A stretch of 64,000 nucleotides of DNA from Favolaschia claudopus (taxonomy: Eukaryota; Basidiomycota; Agaricomycetes; Agaricales; Mycenaceae): the NCBI GenBank assembly GCA_037176885.1, contig JAWWNJ010000052.1, forward strand, positions 992,001 through 1,056,000, written 5' to 3'. Both the position numbers and the translations under genes were made by a program. The notes below the pieces were generated by a model. It ran no database searches, was not told the DNA's origin, and worked only from the letters and a program-made list of their open reading frames with translations. This document shows, piece after piece, positions 10,448 to 21,258 of the stretch. Position 1 is the stretch's first letter, and each line of letters opens with the position of its first letter.

Positions 10448-10968
10448 AAGGGGGGAGGGGGGTCCCAAGGGCCTCGAGAAAAAACTTTCATATCATTTTT
10501 TGTAACTCGGTTCTGAGGGTTGTATGCAGCAGATATATGCTAGGTACGTTGTTCTGCAGCCTTATTTTAGCAATTCAGTACTTCAGATCCAACTCTGGCC
10601 ACCATTGTCACCGTCAGATGGGTTTGACCGCCGCTCAGGCCTCTCGGCAGCTCGGCTGTCAGTGTGTATGCTGTTGTTTGGTCCAGAAGACTGGTTGCTG
10701 ACATTGAGAAATATCAATTTTGCACAGTGCAGGTACGTGGAACTGTGCAAAATAACAGATTGTTCGCTTCAAATGCTGATGTTGAGTCCGAAAACACATA
10801 AATTTGATACAGCTAACAAATTGGGCGGTGGGAAGATCACGTGAATTTACCATATAAGGCATATTACGGCAGCAGGACGGGAGGGGGGGTCGCCCGAAGT
10901 CGCTGAAAAAAAAACTTCGACCCCCGGTACGGATTTCGCGGATCGGTATCCCCTTGGTGCAAAACAGA
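10448..10968 (+). repeat. dispersed repeat H (copy 1)
   Basis: This segment runs from a G-rich start (GGGGGGAGGGGGGTCCC) through CTCGAGAAAAAACTTTCAT to GTCGCCCGAAGTCGCTG, an A tract and GGTACGGATTTCGC near 10950. It aligns along its length with 59031-60115, with a 660-bp insertion in that second copy. No inverted termini or protein were found, so the type is unknown. Confidence 0.55.
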
Positions 10969-10970
10969 TA

Positions 10971-11448
10971 TGGTGCGCTCGGCCTAAACACCACCAAACA
11001 AGAACAAGATTTATTCCACCTGATCAAAACCTTCCCACGACTGATCCTCTGGCCAAAACACTCCGATTAGATAGTAGTACAATCCCTCAAGAGGGATTCT
11101 TCATCCGCTCAAAACTCACAACAAATACTTTTTCCGCGGGGCCGATTTGAGACATCAGTGATGCAATCAATCAATCAATCAGTCATGTGAGTTTACGGAA
11201 CATGCCTAATTTAGGTTACCACTGGTATTACCACTGATCGATTTGCTCATTTTATATGCTCTCAAAGACCACTGTGACATCGCTGCTACCCCAATTGAGG
11301 CCTCCTGGTATGTTTTAACTCTGCCTGGCCCCAATCGTGCAGCAAAAAATACAATTCAAATTTAAATTTTTTCCTTCGGTCGATTTGAGACATCAATGAT
11401 GGCATCGATGATGGGACCTATTTGGTGGTGTTTAGGCCGAGCGCACCA
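10971..11448 (+). mobile_element. MITE-C (copy 1)
   Basis: This 478-bp element has a nearly perfect inverted repeat of about 28 bp starting TGGTGCGCTCGGCCTAAACA, flanked by TA (10969-10970, 11449-11450). Other copies are at 32010-32460 and 16359-17237. The interior is non-coding, with CATCAGTGATG/ATCAATGATG palindromic words near the right end. Confidence 0.85.
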
Positions 11449-11517
11449 TAGAAGGAAAGATACGCGCCCCAATCAAAACAGGTCAGAAGATCCGAGGAAC
11501 GAGAGAACAAATTGAGG

Positions 11518-13226
11518 AACAAGTGGGTACGGGCACTGCCCTTGCCGGAAACGGCAGCTTTGTACTTGTTTGGTTCGCAGAGGCGTTTGGTTCCAATTTT
11601 GCAAAGGTATCACCGCCCGAAAAACGGGCTGTATCTCTTGGGACTACTGATGTAAAATCTTCATAAGGGGCATAAAAATAAAAGTTATCCCTTTTGGTAC
11701 TCCCTCCCTCAACCTTCATCTCAGAGCTGCTGCATTTTTTCAACACTCCCCCACTTCAAGGGGAGGGCAAAGGAATTTTACAAATTCAAGGGATAACATT
11801 TGAAGATCCATATAAATGGAAGATATTTCTCTCACAAGTTATATGACTAGAATGTGTTCTGAATAAACGATGGATTTTATTCTGTTCCCTCTTCGTACGC
11901 GGGAGTCACAGATGTCACACTTACTGCATACTGTCAATATACCTCTCTGCTCGTCCGATTTCGTTCAAGTATGCACACTACCAATGTCGTAAACTATAAT
12001 TTCTTCCCTGGGAACACTATCCGACCACGAAAAGGGAGTCAAACACTGTTTAAACAGGCGAAGACCAACTATATCCGAACTCTCGGCCGGTTCGGCCGAA
12101 ACTGGTTGGTGCTCTTTGCAAGTCGGAAATTTAAGGCAAGATTGGTCCAGAATGCCAATCCATATGGCCCAGATGAAGCATGAATGCGTGGGGAGTGAAT
12201 ATCTTCAAATTTTGAAGCTAATGGAACACAAAACGTTGGGAAGGATGCTGGTTGCAGCACAATAAATTGAGTATTTGAGATTGCAAGGGGATTCAAAGAT
12301 AAGAGAAAAAGATATCACCTACAAAAGTTTTTTTTCCGGGGGTCGGCCGACCCTCCCCCCTTACCTCCTTCTATATCGGGAAGGAGATTCTCACAGTTGT
12401 CTCGGTCCGCTGTTGCCGGTTGGGTGCGGTTTCAACCAAATTCGCAAACAATTGCTTTGCCCTCATTCTGCGCTAATCTCGGACTGGAAAATCAAGGGAT
12501 TATCTCTGAGCACAGGTCTTTATACGCAGAAGACTCCTTTGATGCCATGAAAACTCCAAATTCTATTAACTCCAGATATTGTCTGCCACAACTTGACATA
12601 TGCGAGCCGTGATCAGCTGTGGCGGTCGTCGGGGGGCTTGCCTTTGGGCCCTTGTCGGTTTTATTTGGCTGAGCAGCGAGACCGTTTGCTCTGGGTGGTG
12701 CTCGTCGTTGACGGGCATTGCACGCTGCATGGTGGGAGAGGGTAAGAGAGCCAGCGATCAATGATCAGATGTTTGTCAAACATATGGTCGGCCGATGCGG
12801 CACTCACCCGGAAACAGCCGAAAAGTGGAGGAAGTCGGCAGAATGCATAGAAAATGAGTTGAAAGCGTTGAGATAGCGATTTTGGAGGTCCAGAAGCATA
12901 CAGAAATGTAGTACAGCCCATTCCCGGCCTGAAAACTTTTGACCTACAAAAGTTTTTTTTTCCGACCTCGGCCTACCCCCCTCCCTCACCTGATGCCATC
13001 AATTCTTATCGTTGGGACCCCTTGATTTGAGAGCAAAATTTTGTTTTTGTGGGGGATCCAAGTAGATTTAGGTATTTGACACAACATTCACCGCGAAAGT
13101 TAGTCTCTATGGGCATTGTGCAAGCCGGAACAGAGTGGAACATGGAAAACTAAGAGTTGACTGAGAACAAACAAGTACAAAGCTGCCGTTTCCGGCAAGG
13201 GCAGTGCCCGTACCCAGAACAAGTCA
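11518..13226. mobile_element. 1.7-kb unit bounded by 60-bp inverted repeats
   Basis: The segment 11518-11575 reappears inverted at 13162-13226 (core GGGTACGGGCACTGCC, then CTTGCCGGAAACGGCAGC). No target duplication was found and the repeats may be subterminal. Inside, the block ACCTACAAAAGTTTTTTTTC occurs twice in direct orientation (12320-12340 and 12942-12962), each followed by a C-rich tract. There is no convincing gene in the interval. Confidence 0.45.
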
Positions 13227-13671
13227 CTTTTGATAGGGAATTACTGTCCTATCGACAAACTGCGGAGTGGGGAATGCGAGGGCTACAAGGATCATTTGGG
13301 CGCTCACGAATTCCACTTGAAATTGGTCGACATGGAGATTTGCATTCGCCTGAACAATTTGCGCGCGCAATTGGTGGGCATCAATCAGATTCGCAATGTC
13401 TATATGCCGCTCTGGAAGCAAACCAAAGAGCAGGAAGCAGTCTGGGTTGGCTTTGAGAATATGCTGTTTGGAGAGCAACGTCGTTCTGATAGAGTCGCGA
13501 GATTTCACAATGTAGCAATTGTTGATTGAATACGATGTATTTCTATTCTATTGACGACGCGGTATTCAAGAAAGGAGCGACAAAGTAAACAACAGCAAGG
13601 AGTGTACGTGTATGGAATGTATGTATGTCTAGGTGAATGAACAGCAACGACGGCAGCACAGAAATATTTGA
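13227..13671. other. region with an unassigned open frame
   Basis: An open frame on the plus strand at 13230-13529 encodes a hydrophilic 99-residue peptide (MEICIRLNNLRAQLVG in the middle), and a minus-strand frame overlaps it. Neither is recognised, and the coding strand cannot be decided. Confidence 0.2.
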
Positions 13672-15577
13672 TCAAACATCTTCAACCACAGAAGACGACG
13701 AGCCGATGTCAGTGCTAGAACTAGTAGAAGTGTCGGCAAGATGAACGGGAGAGCCGTAGTCTTCAACATGGAAGCTCGAGTCGAAGTTGGGATCAACGTT
13801 CTCCTTGTCCCCTCCATCGTCGCTGTAGTTTGAGAACCACTAAGTCGTCGCACCGCCGTCTTGCTCACATCTAACCTTCCCATCCACACGAACAAGGTCG
13901 GGGTTTCCTTTGTAGACAGCAGCGCGACCGCGGGATGGAGCGACGGGAACGGGGGCGTGGGCGGGAGACTTGGTGGTCTCGTATATCTCGAGCCTCCACT
14001 CTGCTCGATCGCGAGCGCGCTCGACTTCGTGAATGTGAGTCTGCATGACGGAGACTTGAGATCGAAGCGCGAGAAGCCTGCGCTTGCTGGAGTTGCTGAG
14101 CGAGTGTGAGGATCTGAGTGGTCTGGGACGAGCGCTCCGCGCGTTCAGCGTCGCGAGCTCGGGCAGCCTTCGGATCGAAAGCTTTGGAAATCTGGGCGAC
14201 GAGCTCGGGGGCATTGGTGCGGGAACGACGAGGGGCGGGCGATGGCAGTGTGGACCTTCTTGGACGAATCCTCATCGTCATCCGAGGAAAGAACGGTGTC
14301 GGAGTCGGAGTCGGAGAGCTCGCGGGTGTCCGCACAATTCTTGATAAGGTCTTCAATTTCGTGAGCGAGTTTGACCTCGGGAGGACAGGTTCTTGAACCG
14401 GTCGGCTTTTTCTTGCGGAGTAACTGATAGATTGGTCAGAAGATGAATGAAATTGCAGTCAGAGGCGACGTACCCGCTTGTATTGCTCTTCCAGCGACTT
14501 CATATCACGCAGCGGCCTATCGTTGTCCACAGCCCACTCGTTGAACATCACCTTCACCTCATTCCAACCCTTTCTACCGAACGGTAAGACTTTTCTGACG
14601 CAGCGCCAGTAAGCTTTCTTGTTTTCTTTGTTGTACAGTAGAATCTGTCATATGGAATACAGTCGGGAGAGGCCAACAGGCTATTCCATATTGTGGTTAT
14701 TCCATATTAAAAAATTAGTTTAAAAATGATTTTAAAAATGAATTTCTTTTTCGACAAAATTTCGTCGCTTACCAGGGGACAGGGGCTGTATCCTGGGCTA
14801 TTTCATGCTACTATTTCATGCTCCAAGTCCCAGATCAAGGGCTTCATGGCAATGGCCTGTTACAAGGCACAATTTACACCCATTATGGTCACAAACCACA
14901 GGGAAAAAATAGTTCCCAGACCTGTCCCGCCGCCCGTACAATGGAATATCCACCAAAAAAAGCCTCCAAAACTGTATTCCATATTCCGGACTGCAGAGAG
15001 TGGAATATTTCCTTCTCCCGAGCCCGGAGAGGCCCGAAAGTTATCATATTGCGGTGATTCCACATGACGATATTCCATATGAAAGACTCTACTGTAGTTG
15101 ACAGCGCCGGGCGGACGACCACGCCTGGCAGGACCAGCATCTCTCGTTGTCAGAATCCTGAGAGCGCTTGGGCTTCTTCCCCTTGTCTTTGGGACGGACA
15201 CCAGCGACCTTGGAGGCTGGCTTCCCGAGGACGGCGGTGGCAACGTCGAAGGGAGGAAGACGAGGGAAGTCGGGGTATTGGAGACGAGGGTCGATAGGGA
15301 TGGTGTCGGCTGAGAGGGAATTGAGCATACCTGAGGCCCGGACGCCGTGCCAAGTTGAACAGCAGGCTGCAGAGGCTGGGTCAGAGAAGCCTGGATAAAT
15401 TACAAGTGAGGTTAATGCCTTGAAAGGCGAAAGAGCAAAGACAAGACATACCCCAGGGTTGATGATTACCGGAGTCCAGTTGCCAGAGGCGTCGCGGTAC
15501 CAGGGCTGCCCGTTATTGTCGTGGACGAACTCGGGTGCACTTTGGGTAAAGGGAGGAGAGGATGGATCAGATGACAT
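13672..15577 (-). pseudogene. DUF6818-like gene, split by MITE-X and frameshifted
   Basis: The minus-strand gene starts at an ATG at 15577 (MSSDPSSPPF). Exon 1 ends at 15452, followed by a 61-nt intron (15391-15451, donor GTATGT, acceptor TCCAG). Exon 2 leads to the basic motif RRGRPPGAVNY, at which MITE-X is inserted; across it the frame resumes with NKENKKAYWRCVRKVLPFG (abridged) and GRKGWNEV. A second intron (14424-14473) precedes LLRKKKPTG and CPPEVKLAHEIEDLI, the core I associate with DUF6818 proteins of unknown function, followed by an acidic Ser/Asp tract and a coiled-coil-like C-terminal part (QTHIHEVERARDRAEWRLE). Frame changes occur before RRGRPPG and near 14080, and an in-frame TAG lies near 13844, after which the frame stays open to a TGA at 13672. 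It was a two-intron gene at least; now inactive. Confidence 0.65.
14636..15094. mobile_element. MITE-X inside the DUF6818-like gene
   Basis: This 459-bp element has inverted ends CAGTAGAATCTGTCATATGG / CCATATGAAAGACTCTACTG and TA flanks (14634-14635, 15095-15096). The word ATTCCATAT is repeated near both ends. Excision with one TA gives a continuous codon series (AAC TAC AAC AAA on the minus strand). Confidence 0.85.
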
Positions 15578-15619
15578 TGTAAGGAAGGACAAAAGGACGA
15601 GAAAGAGATTCAAAGAGCG

Positions 15620-16358
15620 GAATGAACGACGGGGTCGAACGAAAAAAAAAAAAAACTTACCATTTTATACCATCCTCCCATTCCGCACAAGGTTAGGCGC
15701 TCAATGACGATTGGGCTTTCGAAAAACGTTCGCATTGGCTAGTGTACGCCCCTGGGCCGCGTGTAGGTATCCATTGGAGCATTAAGTCACCGTAGTGACG
15801 CTGGTTGCTCTCGATTTTGCCCCTGAAATTTTGTATCACTGCAGCCCTCCAGGGTTGAGGCGGCCATGTCGGATTGAAGAACGAGTAAGGAAATATTCTG
15901 TCATGGAGAACAGTACGGTGGTAGGGACTCCAACAACAAGATTCAGGTTGAGGCTGACATCGGAGGACGAAAAGAATGATAAATTTTGAACGCATTGATG
16001 AGCGCACGATGAAGACGCGGACGGGATGGTGAAGGGCAGCGCTGAGCGATGAGTTGGGGACAAGATTCCATTCGTGATGTTGTGACAGGCCCCGGGAATC
16101 TCCACCAAAGGATGGTCCCAAAAAGTAGTCTCAGAAAGCCAGACCTTCCTGCGTAGTCCTAGAGGGCGTAGTGCATAGGTGGATATGTTTCCTAATCAGT
16201 AGTTATAATGACAGCTTGTGACGTTTGATTGATTTTGAGGGTGATGGGAAAAAGGACTTACATAGGCCGGCTGGTTACGAGCCGAGCAGCTATGCGCTGT
16301 GCTTCGTCCACGTTTCCGCCCAATTTCCGGTGTTCTGTCCCGAATCCCGGCGAAATTA
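15620..16358. other. region without confident gene
   Basis: A minus-strand open frame (15693-16121, 142 codons) overlaps open frames on the plus strand and has no recognised motif. An A tract is at 15645-15655. I do not assign a gene. Confidence 0.25.
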
Positions 16359-17237
16359 TGGTGCGCATTGCTTAAACACCAAACAGGTCCCATCATTGAT
16401 GCATCAATGATGTCTCAAATTGCCGGAGAGAAATTTTTCAAAATATATATTGTCTTTAGCGTCGGGTGGAGGTCAGGGTCACTTTGTCAAGCTTTTTCAG
16501 CCGTCAAGTATGTAACAGACACACTATAGGCTACTAGAAGAACATTCAAAAATATTGCCCTCGCTTGACATGACCTAAATAGGGAGTGTTCCGTAAGTAC
16601 ACGTGACTGATTGATTGATTGCATCACTGATGTCTCAAATCCGCCTCAAGAAAAATATATTTATTGTGAGTCTTGAGCGGATGGAAAATCCCTCTAGGGG
16701 GTTTACTCTACAGTCGGATATCTCATAATGCATGAGGTCAAAATGCATAAACCTCATTATGCATCGACTTTTGGTGTCCACCGACTTGGTAGGCTGGGAT
16801 TTTATGCCTTATCCTCATAATGCCTATTGCATAAGAGTGCATTTATGCATTTTGAAATCGCAAAAATCGTACAATTTGGTGAATTTTACCGCTCTCAGGA
16901 CCAATTTAGACATGTTCCGCACCCTGAATACACAGCTGTGTCATGTTTACAAAATTTAGCCAAGTTCCTTGGCTGGGTATTACAGCTAATTTTGACAGGC
17001 TCCCGGCAACTTCCAAGTGATTCGGTGTTCGCCGGACTACCATATATAGTATTTTCGTGACAATGTCACGCATGTCACATAGTGTGACATTATGCAGAAA
17101 TGCATATTGCTCATAATGCATAGGGTTTGGGGGTCCACGGGCCTTATGCATTATGAGCTATCCCACTGTACTACCTAATCGGAGTGTTTTTGGCCAGAGG
17201 ATCAGTCGTGGGAAGCTTCTTTAAGTGATGCGCACCA
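16359..17237 (-). mobile_element. MITE-C (copy 3) with nested MITE-A
   Basis: The outer ends TGGTGCGCATTGCTTAAACA and its partner TGATGCGCACCA are flanked by TA (16357-16358, 17238-17239). The sequence is inverted relative to the copies at 10971 and 32010. The arms 16359-16708 and 17171-17237 are continuous in those copies; the middle is a MITE-A. The left terminal repeat is more diverged than in other copies. Confidence 0.8.
16711..17168 (+). mobile_element. MITE-A (copy 2), complete, inside MITE-C
   Basis: This 458-bp copy runs from CAGTCGGATATCTCATAATG to its complement, flanked by TA (16709-16710, 17169-17170). MITE-C copy 2 has a single TA at the corresponding place (within GGTAGTAGAC near 32110), which proves the TA duplication. 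It is the best reference copy of the family. Confidence 0.9.
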
Positions 17238-17245
17238 TAAAATCG

Positions 17246-17375
17246 CAGTGTTGGAATTTAAGGCCTTAATAAGGGTAAAATTTGAAGTTAAGGCCTTAAC
17301 CTTAATTAGGGCTTATTATTAAGGTCAAGTTAAGGGTCAAGCTAAGGGTAAACTAAATTTCTTTTTGGCGCGTGG
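17246..17375 (+). mobile_element. left end of a hAT-type MITE (fragment)
   Basis: The segment begins CAGTGTTGGAATTTAAG and matches the first about 130 bp of the complete element at 28560-29055, including the TTAAGG-rich subterminal words. The right end is missing. Confidence 0.65.
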
Positions 17376-17416
17376 GCGCTACAAAAAACATCGCAATTCC
17401 CCAGTGTTCCACATCA

Positions 17417-18976
17417 TCAAGCTTCCTTACTGTTCTGAGCCACCTCCCGCGCTCTCGTGGATGCATATGGGCACTTTTTGGCCTTCCTTTTTGAAGGTGA
17501 CCAGAGCTCAGGATCTATGTTTTCATCCTCTTCATCCCGTCTTCGCCGGCGCGTGGGCGTTTCGGCTAACCTCGACGTGCTCGCTACGTTGGAGGGCGAC
17601 AAGTCGAAGCGGGTGGGAGGGTGCAAGCGCATCGCATTCGTTATCGCGCGGACTGGGCTCGGCTGTGGCATCGGAAACTCTGCACGAGTCGATGTCGCGA
17701 GGCTCGGCTTCATCTGGTCCTCGCTGACGAAGTCCGGATTGAACGGTACGACACCTGTCACCTTGAAAGCCGAGCGGACAGTTGACTCGTCGAAAGCTTC
17801 GGTGTAGGCTTTCGACCAGACAGTCATGAACTCGGCTTTCGAGACGTCGCGCATGTGCTCGTCCTCGAAAGCAATGATCGCCGCCTGCCAGCAACTCTTC
17901 ATCTTTGCGAAGCATACGACATCAAGACCTTGAAGTGCATGCGTGCAGTGCGGGGGATAACCCAGTAAGATAATGTTGTTCTCCCGGCAGAATTTGACGA
18001 CCTGGTCACTGTAGTGCGAACTGTGGCCATCAAGAAGCAGCACTCGCGGGAGACCATTGGCCTCATCACGCGTCGCCGGGTCGAAGACTTTGATCAGCCA
18101 CTCGTATCCAAGCTCTCCGTTGGTCCAGCCATTTGAAGACTTTGCGATGCTAGTTCCGGCTTGTGAGTGGGCTTTTAATCATCGTGACTTGACTCACAAT
18201 GCATTGATTGTGTTCCCGTTGTTCCAGTTACTCTGGAAATTCATTCCCGGGAAGATGATCATCGGCGGGACATTCATCTTCCCATCGCCGCGAATTGTTA
18301 CGAGCGCGGTGATGTTCTGTCGGCTTGCACCACCCTGCCTATGCTGGGTTTTGGTCCCGCGTGCCCCAATCACCCGTTCCTTTCCCGTATAACCAGTCGG
18401 AAACCCGCTTTCATCCATTCCATATATTCTGTCAGGTGAGACCCCCGCATCCACAATGTACTTCTTCACTAACTCCACCCAGGACTTGACGGCCTCCGGA
18501 TTGAGGCTCCGTGCGCGCTGAGTGTCGAGGGGCTTGCTCCAGAAGGTACTGAGCGCGTCTCGATGTCTGTCAAGGAAGCTAAACACCCATTTCTTCCCCA
18601 CCGGCTCGTAGTCGGGTCCGTGAAGGGCCTGGAGCGCCGTATTGGCATACTGCTCTATCTGTCGATGGATGAATGGGAAGCCTCGATCCGCATATTCACG
18701 CATGAACTGGACGAGTGCCCACTCCGTGACGATGGGGACCTTTTGCTTCTTTTGATTGGCTTGTCGAATACTCTGTCCACCATGTACTCGTCGAGATAGT
18801 GTCATGTAAGGAATCCCGTATTTGAAAGAGAGATCAGAGACAGTTTTGGGCTTGCCTAAGATGGCGGGCTTGACGCGCTCCCTGTCCCACTCCTGCACCG
18901 CCGCCGCTATATTTGCCTCCTTCTTTCGACTGGCCTCCTGGGCTTTGACCCGATCGGACTTTGCGCGGTACACCAT
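17417..18976 (-). CDS. pogo/Tigger-type DDE transposase
   Basis: The ATG chosen is at 18976 (MVYRAKSDRVKAQ); the frame is open further upstream but without ATG. The N-terminal part resembles the pogo helix-turn-helix DNA-binding region (VSDLSFKYGIPYMTLSRRV) followed by a CENP-B-like second domain (PFIHRQIEQYANTAL). The DDE domain shows YGMDESGFPTG (first Asp) and, in the second half, LLLDGHSSHY (second Asp) and LQGLDVVCFAKMK (third Asp region). The tail is Ser/Pro/Arg-rich with RRRRRDEEDENIDP. The halves are separated at about 18160-18197 by a short stretch with GT...AG ends (38 nt), shorter than other introns here, and the frame across it is not clean, so either the intron boundaries differ or there is a small lesion. 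No flanking inverted repeats were delimited. This is the least decayed transposase in the window. Confidence 0.75.
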
Positions 18977-19793
18977 GAGAACTGGACAGTAGGGATTGGC
19001 TAGAGAAGACGGAGAGAGGTGATGGACAGACGCGTCAACAAACACCTGTCACGCTTCCACGTGCATGATCTTGTCCATTTCCTTTCGGCCGCACCTTTTG
19101 TCCGATCCTCTCACACATGCGGAAGGAAACATACCTAAGATCAAGGCCTTTATGCCGGAATTTGTTTTGAGACGAAAAGTGCCCCCATTGAAGTAGGATC
19201 ACGGAGAAGAAAGTCGGTGATTCCTTGATTTGTCGCGTATTGACACAAAACTTGGCCTCAAACGATACTTGTCTCTTTTTTGCATTCAGAATTAATACAG
19301 TAGGTAGGGCTAGCATAGATAATGATATTCTAATACAAGGGACAAGCCTCCGGTGAAGAGGTGTGGTGAAAAAAAAATAATCACCAAGGAACACTCCTTC
19401 CCCATTGAGCCGTACTACACTGTAAAGGCTTGGGTTTCGTTGCGTCTGAACATCGCGAGGCCGTTGGCAGTTGCAAGTGCTGCCGTTGGGTTGTCGTTCA
19501 TGTTGTTGTTGTTGAGATCAATTAACGTGCTCGAGCCGCTGCAAGCGGCTATAGTACACGACATGCCGACATCGACTACATGATTAATCGTTTCCAGTCC
19601 GTCCTTTCCTCCCACGTCACCCTTTTTATACAACCAATCAACTCCCAGTGCCGGGCATGAAGTCCCGGTCCGACGGCCTTTGGCCAGTGCTTGCCGAGGT
19701 TGCGATCCCCGTAGGATGGGCGTCAAAGGATCAAGGCGGCAGCGTACGCCTGATCAGACAAAGTGTGATGGATGATTTGTTGCCGCGCGTCTG
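18977..19793. other. region without confident gene
   Basis: Only short open frames are seen. A block near 19523-19560 (reverse complement of ATAGCCGCTTRCAGCGGCTC followed by GAGCACGTTAAT) recurs at 46361-46396 and is a dispersed repeat. Confidence 0.3.
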
Positions 19794-20932
19794 TTAAAGT
19801 TGAATTTCCCAGCCGCCGGCCGACCGGGGCTTGAACCGCAAGTGCGCTACTCCTCGGAACCCGTGACCCGAAGTCACGATCAAACGTGTTTGCCGAAGCG
19901 GAGGGAACGGAGTTTGAAAAGTCGGAGGGCAGAAGCCGAGAGTGTCTAAAGTGTTTTCTCCCGGGTGCGGGGCAGGGAATCGAACCAACGAGGGCCCTCG
20001 CCGTCGTGAGCAAATGTCGTTCATGTAACCTATGAATGACCCCAGCGCGCTCTCGTTGTGGTCATTGGTGGCGGGCAGCCATATTCTTCCCTTCTCGGCA
20101 TCGTGCAGGCCGTCAATCAAGCCTCCAGGCGCGAATTCCGAGGAGAATCGAATTCATGTAGCTTTGGCGCCTTCCAGAAATCGCACCAACATCTCACGGA
20201 GGTACGGCAATTTCCCATCGATGTGAAGCTTCTTGATCTCCTCCATGACCTCGCCACGCGCCACGGGCTGCCCATCGAAAGTCGCAATTCGGTTTTCTTC
20301 CTCGTCGAAATTCACGCTGAGGTCGGGAGTTTCAATGAGCATAGCACAATGGTCTTGAATCTCTTCATGCAGCGGGCCAAGGGAAATGGCGTTGAGGGCA
20401 ACTTCTTTGGGCTTGCGGACGCGGGTTTGGTACGGGATAGCAATGAAGAGGTGGTAGATGGCCAGAACAGCGAGCTCGATGAGTGTTGGTCCATCGTTTA
20501 ACGCGTTGTACACGTTCTTTTCGATGTTTGTCCACCCTGCGCCTTGAGGTCTTTGATGGCCTCGAGAAACTCTCGATAAATGTCGCGGCGCGCAATGAGC
20601 TCGCAGGCAGCCTCTCCGTGACTACCGAAACGCGTCTGATTCGTTTTAGGGAACCGATGAACAGGCTTCCCCTCCTCCAGCTTGGAACGGAGGAATAAAT
20701 CGAGTTGGTCGCCCTGGCCGCGCTTCTGAATCGCGTTCTCGAAGGTGGCGCCGGCAAGTGCGACTGCTTTGGCTCCTCCAAACGACGCGTTCTCAACGCG
20801 TTCAAGGTCGTCTTGGGATGCAGGTTTATTCTCGACTTCTGGGTGCAAGACCCGTCGAACCGCCGCTGCCGACTCTTTATTCGCAAGAGGAATCGGCCCG
20901 TCAAGTCCAAGCTCCTTCCAGTACTCCGTCAT
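19794..20932 (-). pseudogene. transposase-like protein of an agaricomycete repeat family, frameshifted
   Basis: The minus strand encodes, from 20932 down, MTEYWKELGLDGPIPLA, then FPKTNQTRF, GEAACELIARRDIYREFL, then in another frame NVYNALNDGPTLIELAVLAI (abridged) and LGPLHEEIQDHC, and in a third frame LPATNDHNESALGS. I recognise this order of motifs from hypothetical, transposase-like proteins abundant in Agaricomycetes; I cannot name the superfamily securely (hAT-like is a guess). Frame changes are near 20515 and 20150. A MITE-D fragment begins about 40 bp upstream of the ATG, so the original 5' part may be lost. Confidence 0.45.
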
Positions 20933-20972
20933 CGCCGTATTACCGCCCTTGAAGCTATTCTGGTCTTTGAAG

Positions 20973-21258
20973 TTATAGCACGATGCTAAGGTCCAGATTG
21001 GGAATTTTGCCTAATACAAGTCTTAGATAGAGGTTCAAAGAGGGGTTCCTATTGGGCAGACTTACCAAAATGTGCCTTGGTCTTTTGCTATATGACCCAC
21101 AAAAATTCAGGCCACTTTTTTTTCTGAGTGTTTCTATGTGGGTTTCTCACCAAACGGGACACTTTCCAAAAATCTCAGAGGAAAATTTGGCCAGCACAGC
21201 CACAGGATACTCATCTCGGCACGCTTCGGCAGCTCGCTTAAGGGTGGGACCTGTCAAC
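20973..21258 (+). mobile_element. MITE-D fragment (copy 4)
   Basis: Internal MITE-D sequence from TTATAGCACGATGCTAAG to the GGTGGGACCTGTCAA segment, with both inverted ends missing. It abuts the transposase-like pseudogene. Confidence 0.7.

Noticed and set aside
15693..16121. 142-codon minus-strand open frame
   Set aside because: Overlaps open frames on the other strand, has no motif and no intron signals that extend it.
19960..20050. tRNA-like T-arm (GGTTCGATTCC on the minus strand)
   Set aside because: The flanking bases do not form a T stem, anticodon stem or acceptor stem; the sequence lies in a transposase-like reading frame.
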